A stretch of 64,000 bases of DNA from Paludisphaera soli (lineage in GTDB: Bacteria; Planctomycetota; Planctomycetia; Isosphaerales; Isosphaeraceae), in assembly GCF_011064595.1 (NCBI RefSeq), contig NZ_JAALJI010000012.1, positions 124,001-188,000 on the forward strand. The letters are read 5' to 3'. The translations under genes were made by a program, and so were the position numbers. The notes under the pieces were generated by a model. That model was not told where the DNA came from, did no database searches, and was given only the letters and a program-made list of their open reading frames with translations. Below, in pieces: positions 37,320 to 45,800 of this stretch (positions are counted from its first letter, which is position 1; every line of letters starts with the position of its first letter).

Positions 37320-39088
37320 CGCCGGGCCTCGCGCGCGGCCTCCTGCAAGGCCTCGTAGGGGAAGACCCAGATCAGCGGCACGCCCAGTTTCGAGACCGTA
37401 TAGGCCGGCTTCCCGCGACTCGCCAGGACGTGGTCCCAGGAGTTCCAGGCGCCGGGGCGGTTCTGGAGGACGTACCACTGCGGGACGCCGCGATCGACCG
37501 GCGCGATCCGCGCGGGGAGCGAGCCGACCTGCCGCAGGTAGAGCCACGAGGTCGGGAACGTGGAGAACTGGATCGTCCGCCCGGGCGCGGTCTCGGCGCG
37601 GAGCCAGGCCAGGGCGTCGGCGTCGAGGGCGTCCCAGTAGTAGGTCGGCTCCATGCCCAGCCTCGCCGCGCCGGGAGGGCCGCCGACGATCGGGCTGAAG
37701 TACGCCAGCGGGACGGGCATCAGCAGCGCGACGCTCGCCACCCCCTCGACCAGGCTCGCCGAAGCGACCCAGCGCGAGGCCTTCCCAAACCAGTCGCGGA
37801 CCTGCGCGACCCCCGGCCCCGCCAGCAGCGCCAGCACGCCGAACGCGGGCAGGAACAGGCGGACGCCGTCGTGCCCCGGGGTGTTGGGCATCGCGCGGAG
37901 CGCCAGCAGGAACAGCCAGTGCCCCAGGATCAGCAGGACGACCGGTTCGGCCTTCCATCGCGCGACCGCCCGATAGGCGCCGGCCGACGCCAGCAGCAGG
38001 AAGCCGACGGGCGTCGCCAGCAACGTCCAGGCGATCGTGTTGTACCAGGGGAGCGATTCGACGGGCGTTTGATAGACCCGGCCCAGGAACATCACGGGGA
38101 TCGGGATCGTCTTTCCGCGCGTCAGGTTCGAGCGGAAGAACCGCGAGAGCCCCGCGACCGGCTCCGTCCACCACGGAGGATTGAGCAGGAGCAGCACGGA
38201 GAAGCCCAGGATCAGGCCGACGGCCAGCACCTCGAAGGGGCGTCGGCGGCGCTGGAGGATCGCCCAGGCGAGGAACGGCAGCGGCAGGAACCAACCCGTG
38301 AGCTTGTCGGCCATCGCGCAGCCGAGCACGACCCCGAACGCCATCGCCGGCAACCACGGTAGGCGCCGGGGCTTCGCCGCTTCCTCGCCGCTCTCGACCG
38401 CCGCGACGAAGGCGAAGATCGCCAGCAGCCAGAGCGCGCTCAGCGGGCCGTCGTAGGCCGCATAGTGGCCGTGGCCGAAGAGGTTGGGCTGGAAGACCCA
38501 GGCCCCGGCCGAGGCGGCCGCCGCCCACCACCCCCAGCGCCGCGAGACGAAATGAAACAGGACCCCCGAGGCCAGGCTGAACAGGAGGATCGGCCCGAGC
38601 CGGGCACGCGAGAGGTCCGGCAGCCCCGGCGTCAGAACGTCGCCGACCAGCCCGAGCAGGGCATAGAAGGGCGGGTGGCCGTGCGGCTCCTCGCGGGCGA
38701 AGGGCCAGAAGTAGGCGAGGACCTGCGCGTCGAACAGGAGCTTGCCGCGGGTGTCGACCTGATCGGACCTCGGGGGCGGGGCCCCGACCTGCTGGACCAG
38801 CTCCTGGGCCGGGGGCGTCCAGGTCGCTGCGAAGGCCGCGGGGTCACGCAGGGCCCGGAACCAGGTCCGCAGGCGGGCCTCGCGGCCCAGCGTGTAGCCC
38901 TCGTCCCAGACGATCGCCAGGCGGGGCTCGGTCGCCACCATGACGGCCAGCGTCGCCAGGCCGACGAGCGTGGCGGCGACGAGCCGCCGGCGCGACGAGC
39001 GAGGGTCCGGGGAAAGCGAAAGCCCGCCCGCCTCGACGGCGAGCGTCGGGGCGACCGGGCTGTTCTTCGTCGATTCAGGGCCGCTCAA
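37316..39088 (-). CDS. GT39-like multi-pass glycosyltransferase
   Basis: A 590-residue protein with about ten membrane segments. The first loop EPRLAIVWDEGYTLGREAR has the Trp-Asp-Glu of GT39 enzymes, and EPHGHPPFYALLGLVGD, MADKLTGWFLPLPFLAWAIL and PVPLAYFSPIVGGPPGA are typical of the group. Translation probably starts at TTG 39088 after GGGGAG. It is coupled by 4 bases to miaA, with no obvious functional link. A role in transferring sugars from polyprenyl phosphate is inferred from the family. Confidence 0.78.
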   Translation of the reverse strand: MSGPESTKNSPVAPTLAVEAGGLSLSPDPRSSRRRLVAATLVGLATLAVMVATEPRLAIVWDEGYTLGREARLRTWFRALRDPAAFAATWTPPAQELVQQVGAPPPRSDQVDTRGKLLFDAQVLAYFWPFAREEPHGHPPFYALLGLVGDVLTPGLPDLSRARLGPILLFSLASGVLFHFVSRRWGWWAAAASAGAWVFQPNLFGHGHYAAYDGPLSALWLLAIFAFVAAVESGEEAAKPRRLPWLPAMAFGVVLGCAMADKLTGWFLPLPFLAWAILQRRRRPFEVLAVGLILGFSVLLLLNPPWWTEPVAGLSRFFRSNLTRGKTIPIPVMFLGRVYQTPVESLPWYNTIAWTLLATPVGFLLLASAGAYRAVARWKAEPVVLLILGHWLFLLALRAMPNTPGHDGVRLFLPAFGVLALLAGPGVAQVRDWFGKASRWVASASLVEGVASVALLMPVPLAYFSPIVGGPPGAARLGMEPTYYWDALDADALAWLRAETAPGRTIQFSTFPTSWLYLRQVGSLPARIAPVDRGVPQWYVLQNRPGAWNSWDHVLASRGKPAYTVSKLGVPLIWVFPYEALQEAAREARR

Positions 39089-39124
39089 AGGACGCCGCTC
39101 CCCTCCGGGTCGGATCGGGACGGG

Positions 39125-39634
39125 TCAGACGGGCGCGAGCGCCAGGGCGTCGACCGGCTCCAGGCTCCGCTCGATCGGCCGATGCGAGCGAATCAGGGCG
39201 ACTTCCGTGCAGTTCGGGAAGAGCGGGCAGCGCACGCACTCGTTCCAGATCTTGTGCGGCAGGTCCGCCTTGTCCATCTGACCGTAGCCGCAACGCTCGA
39301 AGAAGCCGACGGCGTAGGTCAACGCGAAGACGGAGTTGATCTCCAGCTCGCGGGCCTGATCCCAGCAGGCGTCGACCAGCAAGCGGCCGACGCCGGCCCC
39401 CTGGGCCTCCTCGGCCACGGCGAGGCATTTCAACTCGGCCAGGTCCTCCCAGAACACATGCAACGCCACGCAGCCCACGACCCTGCCGTCCCCGTCGATC
39501 GCGACCAGGAACTCACGGATCGACTCGTACAGCTCGCCTAAAGACCTGCGGATCATGACCTTGCGGTCCGCGAACTTGCGAATCAACTCGTAGATGGCGG
39601 GGACGTCGCCGACGCGTGCGGGGCGGATGTTCAA
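39125..39634 (-). CDS. GNAT N-acetyltransferase, ArgA C-terminal-like
   Basis: A 169-residue GNAT enzyme. MNIRPARVGDVPAIYELIRKFA begins the fold, LVAIDGDGRVVGCVALHVFWEDLAEL is the central sheet, and VAEEAQGAGVGRLLVDACW holds the acetyl-CoA-binding Gln-x2-Gly-x-Gly. The later SVFALTYAVGFFERCGYG and PHKIWNECVRCPLFPNC resemble the acetyltransferase domain of N-acetylglutamate synthases, so it may make N-acetylglutamate. TTG 39634 follows GGGAGG. The Cys cluster ECVRCPLFPNC is common in this subgroup. Confidence 0.82.
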   Translation of the reverse strand: MNIRPARVGDVPAIYELIRKFADRKVMIRRSLGELYESIREFLVAIDGDGRVVGCVALHVFWEDLAELKCLAVAEEAQGAGVGRLLVDACWDQARELEINSVFALTYAVGFFERCGYGQMDKADLPHKIWNECVRCPLFPNCTEVALIRSHRPIERSLEPVDALALAPV

Positions 39635-39777
39635 TCGAGGAACCTCCCTTATCGGCTTGCGAGCCGTGTCTTGGGGATGCGTGCCGGGTCGATTCGGGCC
39701 GGAACGATTATTGTAGGGCGCTCATCTCCGGAATCAAGCGGCCTTCCGCCGAGATCCTCCGGGTGGGGCCCAGAGGA

Positions 39778-40449
39778 TCAGCGCCGGACGGGGGCCGTCG
39801 CGGCTTCGACCGGGGCCGATTCGGCGGGCTTGGCGGAGTCCGTGACGGCGACGGCCTTCTCGGCCTCGCGGGCCGGCAGGATGCTCTTGGCGTAATACTG
39901 GACCATGGTCCGATAGTCGGGCCCGTGGTTGGCCTCGACGAGCCCGAAGCTCGACGCGACCTCCTCGGTCGCCTGCTCCAGGGTCCAGCCGCAGTACTTC
40001 ATCCGGTAGGCCATCTGCACCATCGAGACCCGGTTCAGGCCGTGGTGGCAGTGGAAGTAGATTGGGTGGTTCGCCGGGTCGTTGACCACCGCGGCGGCCT
40101 CGTCGAGCAGCTCGAAGATGGACTTAGGGTCCTCCTGGCCGCGCTGGTCGATGATCGGGACGTGCACCCAGCGGATCCCCAACTCGTTCGCGAGGTTCCG
40201 CTCCTTGGTGGCGATGGCGCTGTCATAGGGGTGGGCGAGGGCCAGGATCGTCTTGAGCTTGCAGTCGCGGGCGATGCGGCGCATCGGCCATTCCTTCTGC
40301 CAGGCCCCGCGGTAGACCTTGCCCGGCTCGAGTTCGGCGAACTGCTGAGCGAAGACGTAGTCGGAGCCGTGCCGCCAGGTCTGGTGCACCGCCAGGACGG
40401 CCAGGCCGACCGCCAGCGCGATACGCAGCCATTTACGACGATTGGACAT
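39778..40449 (-). CDS. Membrane-anchored dual-specificity-type phosphatase
   Basis: A 223-residue protein. Residues 1-25 form a basic start and membrane segment (RKWLRIALAVGLAVLAV). The rest is a cysteine phosphatase fold with the P-loop HCHHGLNRVS, giving Cys-x5-Arg, and the upstream acid-loop region HVPIIDQRGQEDPKS. LEPGKVYRGAW is a common opening for DSP-like bacterial phosphatases. GGGAG precedes ATG 40449. The C-terminal Ala/Pro/Lys tail looks disordered. The substrate could be a phosphoprotein or phospholipid and cannot be told. Confidence 0.82.
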   Translation of the reverse strand: MSNRRKWLRIALAVGLAVLAVHQTWRHGSDYVFAQQFAELEPGKVYRGAWQKEWPMRRIARDCKLKTILALAHPYDSAIATKERNLANELGIRWVHVPIIDQRGQEDPKSIFELLDEAAAVVNDPANHPIYFHCHHGLNRVSMVQMAYRMKYCGWTLEQATEEVASSFGLVEANHGPDYRTMVQYYAKSILPAREAEKAVAVTDSAKPAESAPVEAATAPVRR

Positions 40450-40765
40450 CGGGCGAAATCTCCCTGTCAGCCGGCCGACGGACCGCTCGTCCGCCATCAC
40501 GAACATCCCCTTCCCTGGGGCGGCGCCCCCGAGGACGTCGATCGGACGAGGGCGGCGGATCCTAGCAAGACCCGCCGGAAGCCACAAGTCGGGCCTCGGC
40601 CTCCCTCCAGCATCGGCCCCCCCGGACGCCGGGTTGAAGAAATCCGCCGCCCGAACGAGTGGCGACGGTTTTTCGCGTCGTCAAAATCCCGCCCCTTGGT
40701 ATTCTCGGGGCCGAGCCCTAGGATTGGGCGTCTCGTCGGCGAGGAGGCCGGAGGACCGATCGATC
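40450..40765. promoter_or_regulatory. Divergent promoter region
   Basis: A 316-base gap separates the phosphatase from the DAC-like gene on the opposite strand. The segment 40660-40715 has short A/T tracts. I found no strong promoter pair or operator. Confidence 0.4.
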
Positions 40766-42226
40766 ATGGTGAATCAGACGATGCGGAAGGCGGTCCGGTT
40801 CGACGCGCCGACGCTCGCGGAGCAGACCTTGCTGGCCCGATCCGAGCGTCATTACGGCCCCGTCTCGAAGGTCGTCGGCCTTTACCAGTCGGTGATGCGG
40901 CGCACGCTCGAACACTTCTTCCCCGACTCGGTCCTGGAGATCCAGGGGGACCGCAGCATCATCGACTGGGACGTCGTGATGCAGGAGACCCCTTATAAGC
41001 TCAGCGACGACACCGACCGCCTGGCGATCGACATCGAATGGCGCGGCACGCGGCTGACGTTCCAGCCGGGGAGCCCGGTCCCCCTGTTCCCGTCCGAGCG
41101 GCGGATGATCGACGTCATCGTCCACGCCCTCGACCATCGCTTCCGATCGCTCTTCGACCAGGACGTCAACGACCGGGTCGAACGCTTCAACTACCTGACG
41201 GAAGACCTCATCATCGCCGACTTCCTGGCGACCGAGGGCCCGTTCCGCATCCCCGCGGCGCTGGAGGCCCTCCGCGTCGCCGCGCTCTCGACCTACGAGA
41301 ACAAGCGGGTCACCACCGGCGCCCTGCTCCTCGGCACTCCCAACGACCCGACGACCCCCGGCCGCGAGAACCTCCAGGGAGCCCCCCAGTTCAACGCCCG
41401 GCTCACCGCCATCAAGGGCTTCCACCGCCTCTGCGACGGCCTGCGAACCGTCTTCGTCGTCGACCCTCAAGGGGAGCTTGTCCGGATCGCCGACATCGAC
41501 CAGTGGGCCGAGCGCACCCAGGCCCGCCACACCCAGGCCCACCTCTGCCCCCGCCCCTACCAGAGCCACGCCCGGGCGACGATCTCGGACGGGCACGTCT
41601 GCGTGGCCCTGACCCCCTCGCAGGAGATCAAGGTCTTCTCCCGGGGCGAGATGACCTTCAGCTTCAGCGACGGCCGCTGGCGGCTGCTCGACATCGCCAG
41701 CAAGTTCGCCGTCTGGCGCGAGGCCGTCCAGCGCTCCAGCGACGACGACCTCGCCCGCCGCCTCTTCCAGGCCGCCATCAACCTCAGCGAATCCCGCGTC
41801 GGCGCGCTCCTGGTCGTCGCCCGCGACCCGGAGAAATCCATCCCCCAGCTCATCGCCCCGGTCGACCGGATGAACGAGGAGATCGCCGTCGACGACCCCC
41901 AGGACCCCGAGAACCTCTCGCCCCGGCTGGCCAAGCGGGCGCTCCACCACGCGGTGCGCGGTATGACCGTCAGCCAGCTCGAACCGACCGTCCTGGAGGC
42001 CATCGCCAGCCTCGACGGGGCCGTCGTCACCGACCCCGACGGCGGGCTCGTGACCTTCGGCGCGATCCTCCGGATCAACCCCGAGGTCCTGGACCTCGGC
42101 CGCTCCGTCCAGGGCGCCCGCACCCTGGCGGCCCTCGCCGCCTCCCAGTTCGGCCCGGTCCTCAAGGTCAGCGAGGACGGCTACGTCACCATGTTCCTGA
42201 AAGGCCGACGGGTCTGGGAATTCTGA
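40766..42226 (+). CDS. DAC-like (DisA_N-like) protein with altered catalytic motif
   Basis: A 486-residue protein. The C-terminal 150 residues follow the diadenylate cyclase layout: LFQAAINLSESRVGALLVVARD, then the conserved DGA at 417-419 in SLDGAVVTDPDGGLVTFGAIL, then GARTLAALAASQFG (450-463) where active enzymes have GTRHRAA, and SEDG at 469-472 where SEETG is usual. DGA is kept but the RHR is lost. The N-terminal 320 residues look like a DACNV-type sensor domain from memory of that family. GGAGG at 40750-40754 supports ATG 40766. It may bind rather than make cyclic di-AMP; this is inference. Confidence 0.65.
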   Translation: MVNQTMRKAVRFDAPTLAEQTLLARSERHYGPVSKVVGLYQSVMRRTLEHFFPDSVLEIQGDRSIIDWDVVMQETPYKLSDDTDRLAIDIEWRGTRLTFQPGSPVPLFPSERRMIDVIVHALDHRFRSLFDQDVNDRVERFNYLTEDLIIADFLATEGPFRIPAALEALRVAALSTYENKRVTTGALLLGTPNDPTTPGRENLQGAPQFNARLTAIKGFHRLCDGLRTVFVVDPQGELVRIADIDQWAERTQARHTQAHLCPRPYQSHARATISDGHVCVALTPSQEIKVFSRGEMTFSFSDGRWRLLDIASKFAVWREAVQRSSDDDLARRLFQAAINLSESRVGALLVVARDPEKSIPQLIAPVDRMNEEIAVDDPQDPENLSPRLAKRALHHAVRGMTVSQLEPTVLEAIASLDGAVVTDPDGGLVTFGAILRINPEVLDLGRSVQGARTLAALAASQFGPVLKVSEDGYVTMFLKGRRVWEF

Positions 42227-42242
42227 ACCGACCCGGCCCCCA

Positions 42243-43016
42243 TCACGTCGCCGGCGGCGCCGGCAAGAGCCCCCGCGCCCAGGCCTCGTCTTCCGCCGAC
42301 AGCGGCGGCTCGGGAAGGCCGTGGTAGAGGAAGTAGGCGTAGCCCGCCTCGTCGTACACCTGATTCAAGGCCTCCTGCAGATCGACCCGGGCGTCGGCGT
42401 CGGGCGCACGCAAGGGGATCGGGATGATCGGCAAGCGGTCGCGCAACCCGATCGGCCAGAAGCCGACGCCGGGACGTCGCTCCGCTCGACTGACGAGCAC
42501 CGAATACGCACAGGGCGGCCGGTCGGTCGGCGGCATCGGGGGATGGCCTCGAAGCAGGTCGATTTCGACAAGATTCGCCGCACTCCCGAGGATCTCCCGC
42601 CGCTTCTGCAAATAGCCCCCGCGGTTGTTGCCACGCCGCTTGTTCGCAGGGCTCAGCAGTTCGACGACGGCGATCAACTCGCGATCTTGACGATCCAGGA
42701 TCTTCAGGAACGGCAGGCGGACGATTTCCTCGGCCGGAATCTCCAGACGTGTCGGAGCTTCCAGTTCCGCGAGAGCCGCGCCCCCTCGCGCCGGCCCCTC
42801 GTCGAGGCGGGTCGCCGCCAGATCGGGCCGGATGGAGCGGACGGGCCGCCCGGGCTCCTCGTGGACGTAGACGTTCTCCTCCATGAGAACCATGTACTTC
42901 GGGAGGACCTGGCTTGCGATCCGATGCCGAAGCGCGGGGATGAAGGCCGAGTGGAAGTCCGGCCAGATGTCGTCCTGCTCGATCCAGGGATTCATGCCGG
43001 GGAATGGCGAAGGCAT
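42243..43016 (-). CDS. DUF4058 family protein
   Basis: A 257-residue protein matching DUF4058, seen in planctomycetes and cyanobacteria. The start MPSPFPGMNPWIEQDDIWPDFHSAFI is diagnostic, followed by RELIAVVELLSPANKRRGNNRGGYLQKR and NLVEIDLLRG, which recall the acidic and Lys positions of Uma2-like nuclease folds. The C-terminus is YDEAGYAYFLYHGLPEPPL. The function is unknown. It lies alone on the minus strand and converges closely with the DAC-like gene, only 16 bases apart. Confidence 0.9.
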   Translation of the reverse strand: MPSPFPGMNPWIEQDDIWPDFHSAFIPALRHRIASQVLPKYMVLMEENVYVHEEPGRPVRSIRPDLAATRLDEGPARGGAALAELEAPTRLEIPAEEIVRLPFLKILDRQDRELIAVVELLSPANKRRGNNRGGYLQKRREILGSAANLVEIDLLRGHPPMPPTDRPPCAYSVLVSRAERRPGVGFWPIGLRDRLPIIPIPLRAPDADARVDLQEALNQVYDEAGYAYFLYHGLPEPPLSAEDEAWARGLLPAPPAT

Positions 43017-43089
43017 GGGGGACCTCCCAAGGGCGATCGTCCGTCAAGCCATCGATAAGCCTACCAGGAATTCGCCCATCGCGCCGACC

Positions 43090-44205
43090 TCACCCGCCCC
43101 CGGGGAGATACGCGCCGCACGACTCGCGGACGACCAGGCGGGGGGCGAGCGTAACGGTCCTGGGGGGGAGCGTCGGGTCGGCGATCCGTTCGAGCATGGT
43201 GCGGAAGGCGACGGCCGCGATGTCGCGGCAGGGCTGGTGGACGGTCGTCAGCGGGACGGAGAGGATCGTGGCGTAGCGGACGTCGTCGAAGCCCACCAGC
43301 CGGACGTCGTCGGGCACCCGCCGGTCGCACTTCGCCAGCGAACGCATCAGGACGGCCGCCATCCGGTCGTTGGCGCAGAGGATCGCCTCGACGGGCCCCG
43401 TCAGGAACGCTTCGCGAACCTCGGCCGGGTCTTCGAACTCCCCTTCGCGCGCGAAGTCCGGCGGCGGGGCGACGCCCCGCGCCCGCATCGCCTCGCGCGC
43501 GCCGGCGACCCGCGCGGCGACGGTCGCGGCCGAGCCCGGCCGGCGGGCGAAGGCCAGGCGGCGGCATCCCAGCTTGAGCAGGTGGTCGGCCGCGAGGAAG
43601 CCGGCCGCGAAGTTGTCGAGCCCCACCAGGTCCAGCCCCTCGCGCATCGGGAACGGCGCCAGGTCGCGGTCGATCAGCACGACCGCGACCCCCTCCCGAC
43701 GCAGCCGCTCGACCAGGTCGCGATTGGCCGGCCCGACCCCCGCCTCGTGCTCGAACGGGGCGAAGAAGACCCCGGCCGCCCGGCTTCGGACGAACTGGTC
43801 GCAAAGCTCCTCGGCGTCGCGGACGCTCAGGTCCTCGCCCGCGGCCCGGCGCCCGGCGCCCCAGACCAGGCCGTAGCCCCGCCCCCTCGCCAGCGCGGCC
43901 AGCTCGCCGCCGAGCGCCTCGAAGATCTCGGTCGTACCCAGCCCCGGGACCAGGAACCCCAGCTGCCGCGAGGCCGTAGCTTCATCCGCCCGGGGCTTCA
44001 CGAAGCTCCCCGAGCCGACCCGGCGCTCGACCAGGCCCTGCTCCTGGAGGTCGCGCAGGGCCCGCGCGGCCGTCGGCCGCGAGACGCCGAACCGCTCCAC
44101 CAGCTGCGCCTCGCTGGGGAGCCGGCCGGTCGGGGCGAACTCGCCCGCCGCGATCTGGGCCAGCAGGGCCCTCGTGATCCGCTCGTGCTTGACGTCGTGA
44201 GTCAT
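43090..44205 (-). CDS. GntR-type HTH with LacI-type sensor domain, transcriptional regulator
   Basis: A 371-residue regulator. Residues 1-70 are a GntR winged helix (GRLPSEAQLVERFGVSRPTAARALRDLQEQGLVERRVGSGSFV). Residues 80-370 resemble the periplasmic-binding-protein-like sensor of LacI/GalR proteins: LGFLVPGLGTTEIFEALG, GVFFAPFEHEAG, AVVLIDRD, ILCANDRMAAVLMRSL and VRLVGFDDVRYATILSVPLTTVHQP. AraR-type fusions have this design and sense sugars. It probably binds the palindromic sites just upstream. The ligand is unknown. Confidence 0.9.
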   Translation of the reverse strand: MTHDVKHERITRALLAQIAAGEFAPTGRLPSEAQLVERFGVSRPTAARALRDLQEQGLVERRVGSGSFVKPRADEATASRQLGFLVPGLGTTEIFEALGGELAALARGRGYGLVWGAGRRAAGEDLSVRDAEELCDQFVRSRAAGVFFAPFEHEAGVGPANRDLVERLRREGVAVVLIDRDLAPFPMREGLDLVGLDNFAAGFLAADHLLKLGCRRLAFARRPGSAATVAARVAGAREAMRARGVAPPPDFAREGEFEDPAEVREAFLTGPVEAILCANDRMAAVLMRSLAKCDRRVPDDVRLVGFDDVRYATILSVPLTTVHQPCRDIAAVAFRTMLERIADPTLPPRTVTLAPRLVVRESCGAYLPGGG

Positions 44206-44216
44206 GAATACACCTT

Positions 44217-44242
44217 ACAGCTTGTCCGAGCTGTCATGACAG
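44217..44242. promoter_or_regulatory. Palindromic operator candidate for the GntR/LacI-type regulator
   Basis: Immediately upstream of the regulator ATG, CTGTCATGACAG at 44231-44242 is a perfect 12-base palindrome, and ACAGCT/AGCTGT (44217-44222, 44229-44234) is a second inverted repeat overlapping it. The location 12-37 bases before the start codon fits autoregulation. Confidence 0.55.
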
Positions 44243-44360
44243 GAATATTACCACTCGACGCCCACTACACCTAGCCGATGACGGACCGTCTCCCTAGACT
44301 CCCCTGAGCGGGGCGGGCCGTCCGCCTCGCCGATCGCGATCACCACGGAGGCCTTCGCCC

Positions 44361-45293
44361 GTGCACGAACCCCACGCGACGCCCGCGACCCCTCGCCTCG
44401 ACGCCCGGGCCGACAAGCCCGCCCGGCTCGGCTACCTGATCGACATGGACGGGGTGATCTACCGGGGCGGCCGGCTCATCCCGGGTGCCGACCTGTTCAT
44501 CGCCAAGCTGCTGGAGGCGGACATCCCCTTCCGCTTCCTGACCAACAACAGCCAGCGCACCCGCCGCGACGTGGCGACCCGGCTCCGCCGCATGGGGATC
44601 CCCGTCCACGACGAGCACGTCTACACCTGCGCGATGGCGACGGCCCGATTCCTGGCCCGCCAACGCCCCGGCGGCACGGCCTACGTCATCGGCGAGGGGG
44701 GCCTGCTCAACGCCCTGCACGAGAACGGCTACGCCGTCGTCGACAAGGACCCCGACTACGTCGTCGTCGGCGAGGGGCGGACGATCAGCTTCGAGATGGT
44801 GGAGTCGGCCGTCCGGATGATCCTCGACGGGGCCCGGCTGATCGCCACCAACCCCGACCCCAACTGCCCCACCGAGCAGGGCCTGCGTCCCGGCTGCGGG
44901 GCGATCGTCGCCATGATCGAGGCGGCCAGCGGCGCGAGGGCGTTCAGCCCCGGCAAGCCCAGCCCGCTCATGCTCCGGGGCGCCCGCAAGGCGCTCGGGC
45001 TCACGACCGATCAGGCCGTGGTCATCGGCGACACGATGGAGACCGACATCCTCGGCGGCGTCCAACTCGGCTTCAAGACGGTCCTCGTCCTGAGCGGGGG
45101 GACCCGCCGCGAAGACCTCGCCGACTACGCCTACCAGCCCGACCAGGTCGTCGACTCCATCGCCGACCTCGACCCGACCCGGCTCGCCGCCGAGTTCGGG
45201 CCGCCCCCGCTCCCCCTCGCCCCGCCGGCCTCGCCTCGGTCGCCGGCGCGGACCGCCCGCCGCGAGGTCGTCCTCACCTCAGACCTCACCTGA
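44361..45293 (+). CDS. HAD-IIA family hydrolase (NagD-like)
   Basis: A 310-residue HAD phosphatase of the NagD/PNPase subfamily. Motif I is YLIDMDGVIYRGG with nucleophile Asp, motif II is FLTNNSQRT, motif III includes SPGKPSPLML, and motif IV is VVIGDTMETDILGGVQLG. The C2-type cap lies between motifs II and III. GTG 44361 follows GGAGG. The last 45 residues are Pro/Ala-rich and probably disordered. It is monocistronic. Members dephosphorylate nucleotides, sugar phosphates or related compounds; the substrate is not identifiable. Confidence 0.9.
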   Translation: MHEPHATPATPRLDARADKPARLGYLIDMDGVIYRGGRLIPGADLFIAKLLEADIPFRFLTNNSQRTRRDVATRLRRMGIPVHDEHVYTCAMATARFLARQRPGGTAYVIGEGGLLNALHENGYAVVDKDPDYVVVGEGRTISFEMVESAVRMILDGARLIATNPDPNCPTEQGLRPGCGAIVAMIEAASGARAFSPGKPSPLMLRGARKALGLTTDQAVVIGDTMETDILGGVQLGFKTVLVLSGGTRREDLADYAYQPDQVVDSIADLDPTRLAAEFGPPPLPLAPPASPRSPARTARREVVLTSDLT

Positions 45294-45336
45294 GCCGGCC
45301 TGGGCCGGTCGGCTCCACCGAGATGGTTCGAAACGA

Positions 45337-45379
45337 ACTCGGCCGGATGCGAGGCCCTGGGGCTCGCATCCGGCCGAGT
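45337..45379. terminator. Long bidirectional terminator hairpin
   Basis: A perfect 17-base stem (45337-45353 with 45363-45379) around a 9-base loop lies between the NagD-like gene and the convergent Cys-rich protein gene. The minus strand continues TTCGTTTCG after the stem. Confidence 0.75.
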
Positions 45380-45410
45380 GTCGGGTCAGCGATCAAAGAT
45401 CGCCGTCCGC

Positions 45411-45800
45411 TCAGTTCTGGCCGGTGGCCTGGGGAGCGGCGTAGGCCTGGGGAGCAGCGTAGGCGGCCTGCGGGGCGGCGTAGACCGCCTCGGGGGCCGA
45501 GTAGACGACGTCGCCGTAGACCGGGGCGCAGGTCGCGGCGGCCTTCTTGTGGCAGCCCAGCTTCGGCATCTTGAACTTCGGCATCTTGAAGCAGTGCTTC
45601 TTGGGGGCCGGGGCGCAGGTCTCGACGACCGCGACCGGCTCGCAGACCGGGGCCGGTGCCGGGGCGCAGACCGGGGCCGGGGCGGGGGCGCAGGCCGGGG
45701 TGCAGGTGGCCTTCTTCTTGTGACAGGCCTGGGCGTCGCCGACGAGGACGAAAGAACCAACCAGAGCGCCGAGAGCCAGGCCCAACAGGTGCCGCTTCAT
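45411..45800 (-). CDS. Secreted Cys/Ala/Pro-rich small protein
   Basis: A 129-residue exported protein. A signal peptide of about 25 residues (LLGLALGALVGSFVLVGDAQA) leads to CHKKKATCTPACAPAPAPVC and further CAPAPAPVC repeats, a basic HCFKMPKFKMPKLGCHKK block, and a C-terminal YAAPQAAYAAPQAYAAPQA repeat. The Cys residues, about ten in the mature part, could form disulphides or bind metal. GGGAG precedes ATG 45800. No characterised family was recognised; proteins of this design are common in planctomycetes. Confidence 0.78.
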   Translation of the reverse strand: MKRHLLGLALGALVGSFVLVGDAQACHKKKATCTPACAPAPAPVCAPAPAPVCEPVAVVETCAPAPKKHCFKMPKFKMPKLGCHKKAAATCAPVYGDVVYSAPEAVYAAPQAAYAAPQAYAAPQATGQN

